A stretch of 16,519 bases of DNA from positions 1 to 16,519 of the forward strand of contig SLMV01000173.1 in assembly GCA_007133365.1 (NCBI GenBank), in the 5' to 3' direction. The notes under the pieces are model-generated. The model was not told the origin of the DNA, did not search any database, and saw only the letters and a program-made list of their open reading frames with translations. Source of the DNA: Clostridia bacterium (GTDB taxonomy: Bacteria > Bacillota > Sulfobacillia > SLMV01). A program made the translations under genes and the position numbers. Positions 7,260-14,167 of the stretch are shown here, one piece after another (position 1 is the first letter of the stretch; every line of letters begins with the position of its first letter).

Positions 7260-7802
7260 ATGTCACGAGTTGGCCAAAACCCAATTCCAGTTCCGGAAAA
7301 TGTTCAGGTGAACATTGATAAAAGGGGCGTGTCCGTCTCGGGACCCAAAGGGGAGTTATTCCAGAGTATTCCTGCGAGCATTAGCGTTCGAGAAGAGGAA
7401 GAGGGATTAGTTGTTTCTCGCTCGGGTAATGGTTACAGAGCGCGGTCGCTACACGGACTTACGCGTTCGCTTATAGCCAATATGGTCGTTGGGGTGACGG
7501 ATGGTTTTTCAAAAACCCTGGTCATTCGGGGTACGGGATATCGTGCAGCATTATCAGGGAATAATCTTGTCTTGACGGTGGGATATTCACATCTCGTTGA
7601 ATTTCCCATTCCGGACAATATTGAAATTGAAACGCCAAGCCAGACACGAATCGTGGTTAAAGGTGCGGACAAACAACGTGTTGGACAGGTTGCCGCCGAG
7701 ATCCGCAAGGTACGTCCCCCGGAACCGTACCATGGTTACGGTATTCGATATGAAGGGGAGTATGTCCGCATGAAGGAAGGTAAGTCTGCTGCGGGTGTCT
7801 GA
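7260..7802 (+). CDS. rplF: 50S ribosomal protein L6
   Basis: The 180-residue product has the duplicated L6 fold. It begins MSRVGQNPIPVPENVQVNID, with the second-repeat signature near the C-terminus (GQVAAEIRKVRPPEPYHGYG then IRYEGEYVRMKEGKSA). L6 sits near the sarcin-ricin loop and L7/L12 stalk base. The ATG at 7260 is 8 bases from AGGAGG (7246-7251). The preceding gap is 37 bases with no structure seen. Confidence 0.98.
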   Translation: MSRVGQNPIPVPENVQVNIDKRGVSVSGPKGELFQSIPASISVREEEEGLVVSRSGNGYRARSLHGLTRSLIANMVVGVTDGFSKTLVIRGTGYRAALSGNNLVLTVGYSHLVEFPIPDNIEIETPSQTRIVVKGADKQRVGQVAAEIRKVRPPEPYHGYGIRYEGEYVRMKEGKSAAGV

Positions 7803-7823
7803 GCTTAAGGGAGGCCGGAAGTT

Positions 7824-8174
7824 ATGAGTCGACATGAGGCACGTAAAAAACGTAAAGTTCGCGTTCGCAAAAAGGTATCGGGGACGCCGGCCCGACCGCG
7901 TTTGTCGGTGTTTCGAAGTTCCAAGCATATTTATGCCCAATTGGTTGATGACTTGAGTGAGCGCACATTGGCTGCTGCCTCGAGCCTAGATCCTGAATTG
8001 CGGGGCGAAGAAGTGACCGGGAAAGAACTTGCTCGACAGGTCGGTCATTTATTAGGAAAAAGAGCCCTTTCAAACGGCATTGAACGGGTCGTCTTCGACC
8101 GAGGAGGCTATAAGTTTCATGGGCAAGTCGCCGCCCTAGCAGAAGGTGCTCGGGACGAGGGGCTTGCATTTTGA
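7824..8174 (+). CDS. rplR: 50S ribosomal protein L18
   Basis: The 116-residue product starts MSRHEARKKRKVRVRKKVSG with a basic N-terminal tail, then TPARPRLSVFRSSKHIYAQL and the typical ending GYKFHGQVAALAEGARDEGL. L18 binds 5S rRNA together with L5 and anchors it in the central protuberance. The ribosome binding site AAGGGAGG (7807-7814) is 9 bases before the ATG. The motif FDRGGYKFHG near the C-terminus is the most diagnostic part. Confidence 0.97.
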   Translation: MSRHEARKKRKVRVRKKVSGTPARPRLSVFRSSKHIYAQLVDDLSERTLAAASSLDPELRGEEVTGKELARQVGHLLGKRALSNGIERVVFDRGGYKFHGQVAALAEGARDEGLAF

Positions 8175-8199
8175 ACTGTTCAAAGGAAGGGAGTGGACC

Positions 8200-8703
8200 A
8201 TGTCAAGGAATGCACCGGGTAAGGATGAAGCAGTAGAAGAACGCGTGGTGGCCATCAATCGTGTATCGAAAGTTGTTAAGGGTGGCCGGCGGTTTAATTT
8301 TACCGCAGTGGTGGTCGCGGGCGATTCTGCCGGCACTGTAGGTGTGGGGCTTGGTAAAGCGAAAGAGATTCCAGCTGCGATCGGTAAGGCCGCGGATCGT
8401 GCCCGCAAGACCATGATCAAAATTTCGTTACGGGAAACCACCATCCCGCATGAGATTATTGGCGAGTTTTCTGCCAGCCGAGTGCTGTTAAAGCCAGCGT
8501 CGGAAGGTACCGGCGTCATCGCCGGGGGGCCGGCGCGTGCCGTATTGGAACTGGCAGGGGTTCGTGATATACTGACCAAGTCATTGGGTTCGAACAATCC
8601 AGCCAACCTGGCAAGGGCTACGTTACAAGGACTTGCCGATCTCCGAAGTCCAGAAGAAGTTGCTCGGCTTCGCGGTATTGACGTTGCGGAGATGTTCGAG
8701 TAA
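8200..8703 (+). CDS. rpsE: 30S ribosomal protein S5
   Basis: The 167-residue product has the double-stranded-RNA-binding-like S5 domain near residues 14-77 (ERVVAINRVSKVVKGGRRFN, then VGVGLGKAKEIPAAIGKAAD) and the C-terminal S5 domain with GGPARAVLELAGVRDILTKS and a LGSNNPANLARATL segment. S5 helps decoding accuracy with S4. The ATG at 8200 follows GGAAGGGAG (8184-8193). The frame is open upstream into rplR but those residues are not S5-like. Downstream, the place normally taken by rpmD holds only 30 bases before rplO. Confidence 0.97.
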   Translation: MSRNAPGKDEAVEERVVAINRVSKVVKGGRRFNFTAVVVAGDSAGTVGVGLGKAKEIPAAIGKAADRARKTMIKISLRETTIPHEIIGEFSASRVLLKPASEGTGVIAGGPARAVLELAGVRDILTKSLGSNNPANLARATLQGLADLRSPEEVARLRGIDVAEMFE

Positions 8704-8733
8704 TGGCTTTTATTTCGTGGGAGGTGAGGCACG

Positions 8734-9174
8734 TTGGTTAAGTTGCATGAACTAAGCCCGGCAACGGGCTCACGAAAATCCGGCAAGCGGGTCGGACGTG
8801 GTCGCGGTTCGGGCAAGGGGAAAACGTCCGGTCGTGGCATGAACGGGCAAAACTCACGTTCTGGGGCAGGTGTTAGGCCGGGCTTTGAAGGTGGGCAAAT
8901 GCCCCTTCAGCGGCGTTTACCCAAAAGGGGATTTAAGAACTATTTTCGTGTTGAATATAGCATCGTCAATGTTGATGATCTCAACCGCTTTGATGCGGAC
9001 CTTGAAGTGACACCTAAAGCGTTATATGAGGCCGGATTAGTTAAGAAAAACGACCCGGTCAAGATATTGGGAGATGGTGACCTCGAGGTTGCACTGACCG
9101 TTCAGGCTCATAAATTTAGCAAGACAGCACGCGAGAAAATTGAAAGCGCCGGCGGCAAGGCAGAGGTGATCTAG
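8734..9174 (+). CDS. rplO: 50S ribosomal protein L15
   Basis: The 146-residue product starts MVKLHELSPATGSRKSGKRV and has the glycine/arginine-rich arm (GRGRGSGKGKTSGRGMNGQN) that threads into 23S rRNA, then FEGGQMPLQRRLPKRGFKN and the C-terminal globular domain. L15 is a late-acting assembly protein. The start is TTG at 8734, 9 bases after GGAGG (8720-8724), chosen because the residues match the family start. It directly follows rpsE without an intervening rpmD. Its stop codon abuts the secY start with no gap. Confidence 0.96.
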   Translation: MVKLHELSPATGSRKSGKRVGRGRGSGKGKTSGRGMNGQNSRSGAGVRPGFEGGQMPLQRRLPKRGFKNYFRVEYSIVNVDDLNRFDADLEVTPKALYEAGLVKKNDPVKILGDGDLEVALTVQAHKFSKTAREKIESAGGKAEVI

Positions 9175-10443
9175 GTGGAGATTCTTCGAACTCTTCGAAG
9201 AGCATTTAAAGTGCCGAATCTGCGTCAGCGGATCATGTTTACCCTTTATATGCTCTTGATCTTTCGTCTTGGATCGCACGTTCCGGTCCCGGGTATTGAC
9301 CCCGGTGCTTTGTCGCAGCTCTTCGAAGAGGGGACACTGTTTGGACTGCTCGACATGTTTGCTGGCGGTGCGTTAAGTTCGTTTTCGATCTTTGCCATGA
9401 GCATCACGCCCTATATCAATGCGTCAATTATCATGAACCTTTTGACCGTCGTGATCCCAAAACTGGAGCAATGGTCTAAGGAAGGCGAAGAAGGGCGGCG
9501 AAAAATCACACAGTGGACGCGCTATGCGACGTTGTTCCTGTCGCTGATTCAGGCGTCCGGTATGGCTGCATTCATGCGAGCACAAGGTGCTCTGGCTCGG
9601 CCGGATATGTTCGGCCTTATCAGTGTGATTGTCAGCATCACCGCGGGTACGGTGTTCTTAATGTGGTTAGGTGAGCAGATAACGGAACAGGGAATTGGCA
9701 ATGGAATTTCGATCCTGATTTTCTCTGGTATTGTTTCCAGAGTGCCCTCGGGCACGATGGGTTTGCTGGCCTATTTACGCGAAGGAACGGTGACACCATT
9801 TACGCTCGGTATTATGTTGCTGGTCGGTTTGGCGGTGATTGCCGGTGTCGTTTTCGTTCAAGAAGGACGGCGGCGCATACCGGTCCAGTATTCGAAACGC
9901 GTGGTCGGACGCAAGATGTATGGAGGGCAGACGACGCATATCCCGCTGCGGATTAATCAAGCCGGCGTTATTCCGGTTATCTTTGCTTCCTCAGTCTTGG
10001 CCTTTCCGCCCACAATCGCTCAGTTTGTGGATGCACCTTGGGCGGAGACCCTGGCACGTGTCATGGACTTCGGCTCAACGTTGCACACGGTCCTGTTTTT
10101 CTTGATGATTGTGTTTTTCACGTACTTTTATACGGCCATCACCTTCAACCCAAGTGATGTGGCCGATAATATTCGGAAATACGGAGGCTTCATTCCCGGG
10201 CGGCGTCCGGGTCGTGCAACCGCGCAATATCTCGATCGTGTCCTCGTGCGGATCACCCTGCCGGGTGCGATCTTCTTGGGTCTGGTTGCGATATTCCCCA
10301 TCTTTTTTGGCGGTTTTACCGGTGTGCCCGGGGTCAATTTCGGGGGTACCGCATTGCTCATTGTCGTTGGTGTGGCACTTGAAACGATGAAACAGATTGA
10401 AGCCCAGTTGATGATGCGTCAATATGAAGGATTCATGCGTTAG
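9175..10443 (+). CDS. secY: Protein translocase subunit SecY
   Basis: The 422-residue integral membrane protein is the channel of the Sec translocon, working with SecE, SecG and SecA (or ribosomes via SRP). About ten hydrophobic segments can be seen, roughly at residues 19-39, 67-93, 117-135, 146-164, 175-190, 210-228, 262-283, 304-324, 361-378 and 389-405. The conserved loop YSKRVVGRKMYGGQTTHIPL (239-258), with PLRINQAGVIPVIFASS following it, and the end signature ALETMKQIEAQLMMRQYEGF are diagnostic. The GTG start abuts the rplO stop. The site GAGGTGAT (9163-9170) lies inside rplO, so translation is probably coupled. Confidence 0.98.
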   Translation: MEILRTLRRAFKVPNLRQRIMFTLYMLLIFRLGSHVPVPGIDPGALSQLFEEGTLFGLLDMFAGGALSSFSIFAMSITPYINASIIMNLLTVVIPKLEQWSKEGEEGRRKITQWTRYATLFLSLIQASGMAAFMRAQGALARPDMFGLISVIVSITAGTVFLMWLGEQITEQGIGNGISILIFSGIVSRVPSGTMGLLAYLREGTVTPFTLGIMLLVGLAVIAGVVFVQEGRRRIPVQYSKRVVGRKMYGGQTTHIPLRINQAGVIPVIFASSVLAFPPTIAQFVDAPWAETLARVMDFGSTLHTVLFFLMIVFFTYFYTAITFNPSDVADNIRKYGGFIPGRRPGRATAQYLDRVLVRITLPGAIFLGLVAIFPIFFGGFTGVPGVNFGGTALLIVVGVALETMKQIEAQLMMRQYEGFMR

Positions 10444-10455
10444 GAGGAACGGAGA

Positions 10456-11097
10456 ATGCACTTGGTCTTATTGGGTCCCCCGGGAGCAGGCAAAGGGACT
10501 CAGGCAGCACTTCTTAGCCGCGATCTCGGTTTGGCGCATATCTCGACGGGCGATATGCTGAGAGGTGCTGTTCAAGAGGGTACGGATTTGGGACTGCTCG
10601 CTCGCGAGTACATGGACCAAGGTAACCTGGTCCCAGATGATGTGGTCATTGGGATCACCAAAGAGCGGCTGGAGGCACCGGATGTGCAGACGGGCTTTGT
10701 GCTGGATGGATTCCCCAGGACGGTAAAGCAGGCGGAGGCCTTAGACGAGATTCTAGAGGATATTGGTTTACCGCTTGATTTGGTGATCAATATTAAAGTG
10801 CCGCAGTCCGAGCTCATTCGTCGCATGACGGGTCGGCGGGTCTGCCCCAAATGTGGCGAGAGTTATCATCTCGTTTTTAACCCGCCAAGAAGTTTGGGAA
10901 CCTGTGACCAGTGTGGCCACGATTTACACCAGCGCGATGATGACAAGGAGACCACGGTTCGCCAGCGTCTAGAGGTTTATGAGCGCGAGAGTGGTCCTTT
11001 AACCGATTACTACAGTGATAAAGGGGTCTTGGTTTCGGTTGATGGTACGGGGACCGTTGAGCAGGTGGCGGATCGTTTGAAACTGACCCTGAAGTAG
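10456..11097 (+). CDS. adk: Adenylate kinase, zinc-LID long form
   Basis: The 213-residue enzyme interconverts ATP + AMP and 2 ADP in the cytosol. The P-loop GPPGAGKGT is at residues 7-15, the AMP-binding segment STGDMLR at 30-36, and LDGFPRT at 83-89. The LID (about 125-162) bears C130-x2-C133 and C150-x2-C153, a four-cysteine zinc site of the type common in Gram-positive bacteria and absent from E. coli Adk. The arginines of the TGRR and RQRLEVY segments, expected to contact phosphates, are kept. The ATG is 7 bases after AGGAGG. Placement between secY and map is classical for Firmicutes. Confidence 0.98.
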   Translation: MHLVLLGPPGAGKGTQAALLSRDLGLAHISTGDMLRGAVQEGTDLGLLAREYMDQGNLVPDDVVIGITKERLEAPDVQTGFVLDGFPRTVKQAEALDEILEDIGLPLDLVINIKVPQSELIRRMTGRRVCPKCGESYHLVFNPPRSLGTCDQCGHDLHQRDDDKETTVRQRLEVYERESGPLTDYYSDKGVLVSVDGTGTVEQVADRLKLTLK

Positions 11098-11121
11098 CCT
11101 ATTTTGGGACCGGAGGACATA

Positions 11122-11871
11122 TTGATTATTACCAAATCAAAGCGGGAACTTAGCAAAATGCGGATAGCTGGGCGAATCGCGGCTCAGACCCTCGCGACGG
11201 TGGTGGCGGAGATTCAGCCGGGTGTAACCACCTTGGAACTGGATGCCAAGGCCGAAGAACGAATCCGAGCGGCGGGAGCCATCCCTGCTTTTAAAGGGTA
11301 TCGTGGTTTTCCGGCAAGTCTTTGTACGAGCATTGATTCGGAAGTTGTTCATGGAATCCCGAGCTCACGTCGCCTTGAAGATGGGATGATTTTGAGCTTG
11401 GATGTCGGGGCGATCTGGGAAGGTTTCTACGGTGATCTGGCAATAACCGTTCCGGTTGGTGAGGTTAATGACGAAGTGGTTGAGCTGCTCAACGCAGGCT
11501 CCGCGACATTGGCGGCGGGGATTGCAAAGGTAAAGGCCGGCAATCGCCTGACGGACATTTCTCATGCCATACAGCAAGAAGCCAAGGCAAGGGGTTATGC
11601 AGTTGTTCGGGACTATGCCGGTCATGGTATTGGGCGCGAAATGCATGAGGATCCTCAGGTGCTTAACTATGGTCAGCCCGGCCGGGGACCGGAGCTACGT
11701 CCCGGCATGGTGCTCGCAATTGAACCGATGTTGAACGAAGGGGGACACCAAGTACGGGTGGCGCCCGACGGTTGGACCGTTTTTACTGCAGATGGACGTT
11801 TATCGGTTCATTTTGAGCATACTGTAGCGGTTACGGATAAGGGGCCAGAGATATTAACCCAGTGCGAATGA
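11122..11871 (+). CDS. map: Methionine aminopeptidase, type I
   Basis: The 249-residue enzyme removes the initiator Met from nascent proteins. All five metal ligands are visible: D94 (LDVG), D105 (GDLA), H168 (GHGIG), E201 (IEPM) and E232 (FEHT). The substrate-site histidines H77 (VVHGIP) and H175 are also present. Asp72 occupies the place usually held by Asn in the SxNxxVxHG motif (see findings). I chose TTG 11122, which gives MIITKSKRELSKMRIAGRIA and normal family length, with GGAGG (11112-11116) 5 bases away. A TTG at 11104 has no ribosome binding site. Confidence 0.95.
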   Translation: MIITKSKRELSKMRIAGRIAAQTLATVVAEIQPGVTTLELDAKAEERIRAAGAIPAFKGYRGFPASLCTSIDSEVVHGIPSSRRLEDGMILSLDVGAIWEGFYGDLAITVPVGEVNDEVVELLNAGSATLAAGIAKVKAGNRLTDISHAIQQEAKARGYAVVRDYAGHGIGREMHEDPQVLNYGQPGRGPELRPGMVLAIEPMLNEGGHQVRVAPDGWTVFTADGRLSVHFEHTVAVTDKGPEILTQCE

Positions 11872-11915
11872 ACGATCCGTTGGTAGTGAGTGATGAACAA
11901 CAGGGGAGGTCTGGA

Positions 11916-12242
11916 GTGAGTTCGGAATTTGATGTCGGCGACTTAGTTACCTCGGTGGCCGGACGGGATAAGGCGAAAATCTATGCTGTAGTCGGCTTTC
12001 AAAATGGCCGGGTTCTCTTGAGCGAAGGCAGTCGCCGAACCCTCAAAAGACCCAAGAAAAAGAATCCGAATCATGTTGTAAAGGTTGGGCGATTGGATCG
12101 ACGAATTGCCTCGCGACTCACTTGTCGACGGGCAGGCGATGAAGAGATTAAACGATCAATCGGAGCGTTCTGTGACGAGTCCACCGAAGACAACGGTGAT
12201 CTCGCCTTGACAAAGGACCTCCGCAGTAGGGAGGCTTATTAA
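11916..12242 (+). CDS. KOW-domain RNA-binding protein (L14e-like)
   Basis: This is a 108-residue protein of the KOW-domain family found between map and infA in many Firmicutes. Its function is not established; RNA or ribosome binding is assumed from the fold and context. The KOW segment is DVGDLVTSVAGRDKAKIYAV (6-25), followed by RRTLKRPKKKNPNHVVKVGR, a basic patch likely to bind RNA. An acidic tail (about 86-108) follows. The GTG at 11916 is 6 bases after GGAGG (11905-11909). An ATG at 11868 overlapping the map stop would add 16 residues but has no ribosome binding site and no family support. The last codons contain a hairpin covering the infA Shine-Dalgarno site. Confidence 0.85.
   Translation: MSSEFDVGDLVTSVAGRDKAKIYAVVGFQNGRVLLSEGSRRTLKRPKKKNPNHVVKVGRLDRRIASRLTCRRAGDEEIKRSIGAFCDESTEDNGDLALTKDLRSREAY
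12218..12234 (+). promoter_or_regulatory. Hairpin masking the infA Shine-Dalgarno site
   Basis: CCTCC at 12218-12222 can pair perfectly with GGAGG at 12230-12234 around a 7-base loop. The 3' arm is the only purine-rich ribosome binding site near the infA ATG (12247). The whole hairpin lies inside the KOW gene, whose translation would open it. The function, coupling infA to the upstream gene, is an inference; a 5-bp stem can also occur by chance. Confidence 0.45.
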
Positions 12243-12246
12243 CTAG

Positions 12247-12468
12247 ATGGCAAAAAAAGACGTAATTGAAGTTGAAGGCACCGTCGTAGAGCCTCTGCCC
12301 GGTGGTATGTTTAAGGTGGAACTGGAGAACGGCCATGAGATTTTGGCACACATCTCGGGTAAGATTCGCATGAGCTATATTCGCATTTTACCGGGTGATC
12401 GCGTCACGGTTGAATTGTCGCCGTATGATTTAACTAGAGGCCGGATTACCTGGCGCCACCGCTCCTAG
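12247..12468 (+). CDS. infA: Translation initiation factor IF-1
   Basis: The 73-residue product is nearly consensus IF-1, an S1-like OB fold: MAKKDVIEVEGTVVEPLPGG, FKVELENGHEILAHISGKIR and ending SPYDLTRGRITWRHRS. IF-1 binds the 30S A site and assists IF-2 and IF-3. The ATG is 4 bases after the KOW gene stop, and the nearest GGAGG (12230-12234) lies 12 bases upstream, which is long spacing, inside the previous gene. Coupled translation is therefore likely. Confidence 0.98.
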   Translation: MAKKDVIEVEGTVVEPLPGGMFKVELENGHEILAHISGKIRMSYIRILPGDRVTVELSPYDLTRGRITWRHRS

Positions 12469-12543
12469 GTCAGCCAATGGTAAAGAAGGCGAACTCCTGG
12501 GCAGTGGTTTCAGCAGGCTAATCCATTTTTGGGGGAGTGTTCC

Positions 12544-12657
12544 ATGAAGGTACGTGCATCAATCAAGAAAATCTGCGCAAAATGTAAAATTGTCCGTAGA
12601 CACGGGACTTTGATGGTGATTTGCGAAAATCCGAAACACAAACAACGACAAGGATAG
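12544..12657 (+). CDS. rpmJ: 50S ribosomal protein L36, zinc type
   Basis: This 37-codon gene reads MKVRASIKKICAKCKIVRRH and ends in the family-typical NPKHKQRQG followed by TAG. The zinc ligands are C11, C14, C27 and H32, the standard L36 ribbon. L36 binds 23S rRNA in the large subunit. The length and sequence are fully typical. The ribosome binding site is GGGGGAG after a run of five T. The preceding 75-base gap is the longest in the window and shows no clear promoter or terminator. Confidence 0.98.
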   Translation: MKVRASIKKICAKCKIVRRHGTLMVICENPKHKQRQG

Positions 12658-12672
12658 TCTCAGGAGGTGAGA
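12658..12672 (+). promoter_or_regulatory. Mini-hairpin presenting the rpsM Shine-Dalgarno site in its loop
   Basis: TCTC (12658-12661) and GAGA (12669-12672) are complementary and flank the 7-base sequence AGGAGGT, so the complete Shine-Dalgarno site would form the loop. The TTG start of rpsM is 4 bases beyond the stem. With two G-C and two A-U pairs the stem is weak, so its significance is uncertain. Confidence 0.35.
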
Positions 12673-12676
12673 AGAT

Positions 12677-13045
12677 TTGGCACGAATAGCGGGTGTTGAT
12701 TTACCAAGAGACAAACGTGTTGAGATTGCTTTGACGCGATTGTACGGAATAGGTCCTTCGACGGGGAAAAAGATCGTCGAAGAAGTTGGCATTGATCGAC
12801 AAGTCCGCGTCAAGGATTTGTCAGAGGCCGAAATCAGTCAATTGCGAAAGATAATTGATGAGAACTACCAGGTGGAAGGTGTTTTGCGCCGCGAAGTCCA
12901 GCAGAATATCAAGCGCCTGATTGATATCGGGAGCTATCGGGGAATTCGTCATCGCCGAGGCTTGCCCGTCAGAGGCCAGCGCACTAAGACCAATGCGCGT
13001 ATGCGAAAAGGTCCCACCCGTCGAGTGGGTGCGAAGCGCGGTTAG
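12677..13045 (+). CDS. rpsM: 30S ribosomal protein S13
   Basis: The 122-residue product starts MARIAGVDLPRDKRVEIALT, with the helix-two-turn-helix segment and the C-terminal tail RGIRHRRGLPVRGQRTKTNA and RKGPTRRVG, the S13 signature that contacts P-site tRNA. S13 forms head bridges B1a/B1b with the large subunit. The start is TTG at 12677, 9 bases after AGGAGG (12662-12667). It opens the classical alpha operon. In E. coli S4 represses from a pseudoknot in the rpsM leader; only 19 bases lie upstream here, too few for that structure without using rpmJ sequence. Confidence 0.97.
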   Translation: MARIAGVDLPRDKRVEIALTRLYGIGPSTGKKIVEEVGIDRQVRVKDLSEAEISQLRKIIDENYQVEGVLRREVQQNIKRLIDIGSYRGIRHRRGLPVRGQRTKTNARMRKGPTRRVGAKRG

Positions 13046-13098
13046 GCATTTAAAAGATGTTAAGTTAAGTGCAAACTATCGAATTGAGGAGGGTGAAG

Positions 13099-13494
13099 AT
13101 GGCAAGAAGAAGGCCAAGATCGACGCGATCGCGTCGTCGGGTGCGTAAGAATGTTCAAAAGGGTCATGCGTACATTCGATCTTCATTTAATAATACAACG
13201 GTTACGATAACGGACGAAGCGGGCAATACGCTTGCTTGGGGTACTGCTGGGGTTGTTGGCTTTAAAGGCTCCCGAAAGAGCACCCCGTTTGCCGCCGGGA
13301 TGGCTGCTGAGAAAGCCGCGCGTGATGCTATGATTCACGGATTGCGGGAAGTGGCCGTTTTCGTGAAGGGTCCAGGCTCAGGACGAGAAGCTGCCCTTAG
13401 GTCGCTTCAGTCTGCCGGCTTGGAAATTACGATGATCAAAGATGTTACCCCGATTCCCCACAACGGCTGCCGCCCACCGAAGCGTCGCCGTTAG
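13099..13494 (+). CDS. rpsK: 30S ribosomal protein S11
   Basis: The 131-residue product begins with a basic tail (MARRRPRSTRSRRRVRKNVQ), then KGHAYIRSSFNNTTVTITDE, GSRKSTPFAAGMAAEKAARD, and the ending IKDVTPIPHNGCRPPKRRR, all S11 hallmarks. S11 lies on the 30S platform near the mRNA exit and with S7 lines the E site. The ATG at 13099 is about 6 bases after GAGGAGG. The frame is open ten codons further upstream, but those residues are not part of the family. The preceding 53-base gap contains no recognisable signal beyond the ribosome binding site. Confidence 0.97.
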   Translation: MARRRPRSTRSRRRVRKNVQKGHAYIRSSFNNTTVTITDEAGNTLAWGTAGVVGFKGSRKSTPFAAGMAAEKAARDAMIHGLREVAVFVKGPGSGREAALRSLQSAGLEITMIKDVTPIPHNGCRPPKRRR

Positions 13495-13518
13495 GAATGA
13501 TTGAGGAGGTTAGAAGTA

Positions 13519-14148
13519 ATGGCTAGATATAAGGGCCCTGTTTGCCGGCTATGCCGGCGAGAGGGAGACAAGCTTTTCTTGAAGGGTGATCGGTGTTATA
13601 CGGATAAATGTGCGATCGAGCGTCGCAACTATCCACCAGGGCAGCACGGTAACAGCCGACGCCGCAAGGCGAGCAATTATGGTCTTCAACTGCGAGAAAA
13701 ACAAAAAGCTCGACGTATTTATGGTGTCATGGAAAAACAATTCCGTGGTTACTATCGCCAGGCCGCGCGGCGTAAGGGCGTGACGGGTGAAATTATGCTT
13801 CAGATGTTGGAGCGACGGTTGGATAATGTCGTTTTCCGTTTAGGACTGGCGAGCTCTCGACAAGAAGCGCGACAGATGGTTCGCCACGGATTGTTCTTGG
13901 TTAATGGCCGTAAGACGGATATCCCGTCTTACCTCGTTGAAGAGGGTGACAGCATTGAAGTGAAACAGTCGGCGCGGAGTAATCCTCGCTTTCAGGAAAT
14001 GGCTGAGCTGGCCGAGACCCGCACGACACCGGAGTGGCTGAGTATGGATTGGAACACCATGCGCGGGGATATCGTGCGTTTCCCACGGCGAGATGAACTT
14101 GACATATCGATCCAAGAAAGTCTGATTGTGGAGATGTATTCCCGTTAG
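13519..14148 (+). CDS. rpsD: 30S ribosomal protein S4, zinc type
   Basis: The 209-residue product has an N-terminal zinc site (C9, C12, C26, C31 in RYKGPVCRLCRREGDK and the following CYTDKC) and the S4 RNA-binding domain near residues 99-160 (MLERRLDNVVFRLGLASSRQ and EARQMVRHGLFLVNG). S4 nucleates 30S assembly and contributes to decoding accuracy at the mRNA entry. The ATG at 13519 is 9 bases after AGGAGG (13504-13509) and gives the family start MARYKGP. Its position between rpsK and rpoA is the common bacterial order; B. subtilis moved rpsD elsewhere, so this argues against a close Bacillus relative. Confidence 0.97.
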   Translation: MARYKGPVCRLCRREGDKLFLKGDRCYTDKCAIERRNYPPGQHGNSRRRKASNYGLQLREKQKARRIYGVMEKQFRGYYRQAARRKGVTGEIMLQMLERRLDNVVFRLGLASSRQEARQMVRHGLFLVNGRKTDIPSYLVEEGDSIEVKQSARSNPRFQEMAELAETRTTPEWLSMDWNTMRGDIVRFPRRDELDISIQESLIVEMYSR

Positions 14149-14167
14149 TCATTCGGACAGTGCATCC

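Noticed and set aside
8136..8840. A 234-codon open frame on the - strand opposite rpsE and the start of rplO.
   Set aside because: It spans the rpsE coding region in antisense, has low-complexity composition, and lacks any recognisable motif or ribosome binding site.
12207..12242. TTGACA followed by TATTAA upstream of infA as a possible promoter.
   Set aside because: The spacer would be 24 bases, too long for a sigma-70/sigma-A promoter, and the TTGACA lies inside the KOW coding sequence.
12469..12543. The longest gap (75 bases, infA-rpmJ) as a possible terminator, small gene or riboswitch.
   Set aside because: It has a T5 run but no GC-rich stem before it, no short frame resembling a known protein, and is too short for a known riboswitch class.
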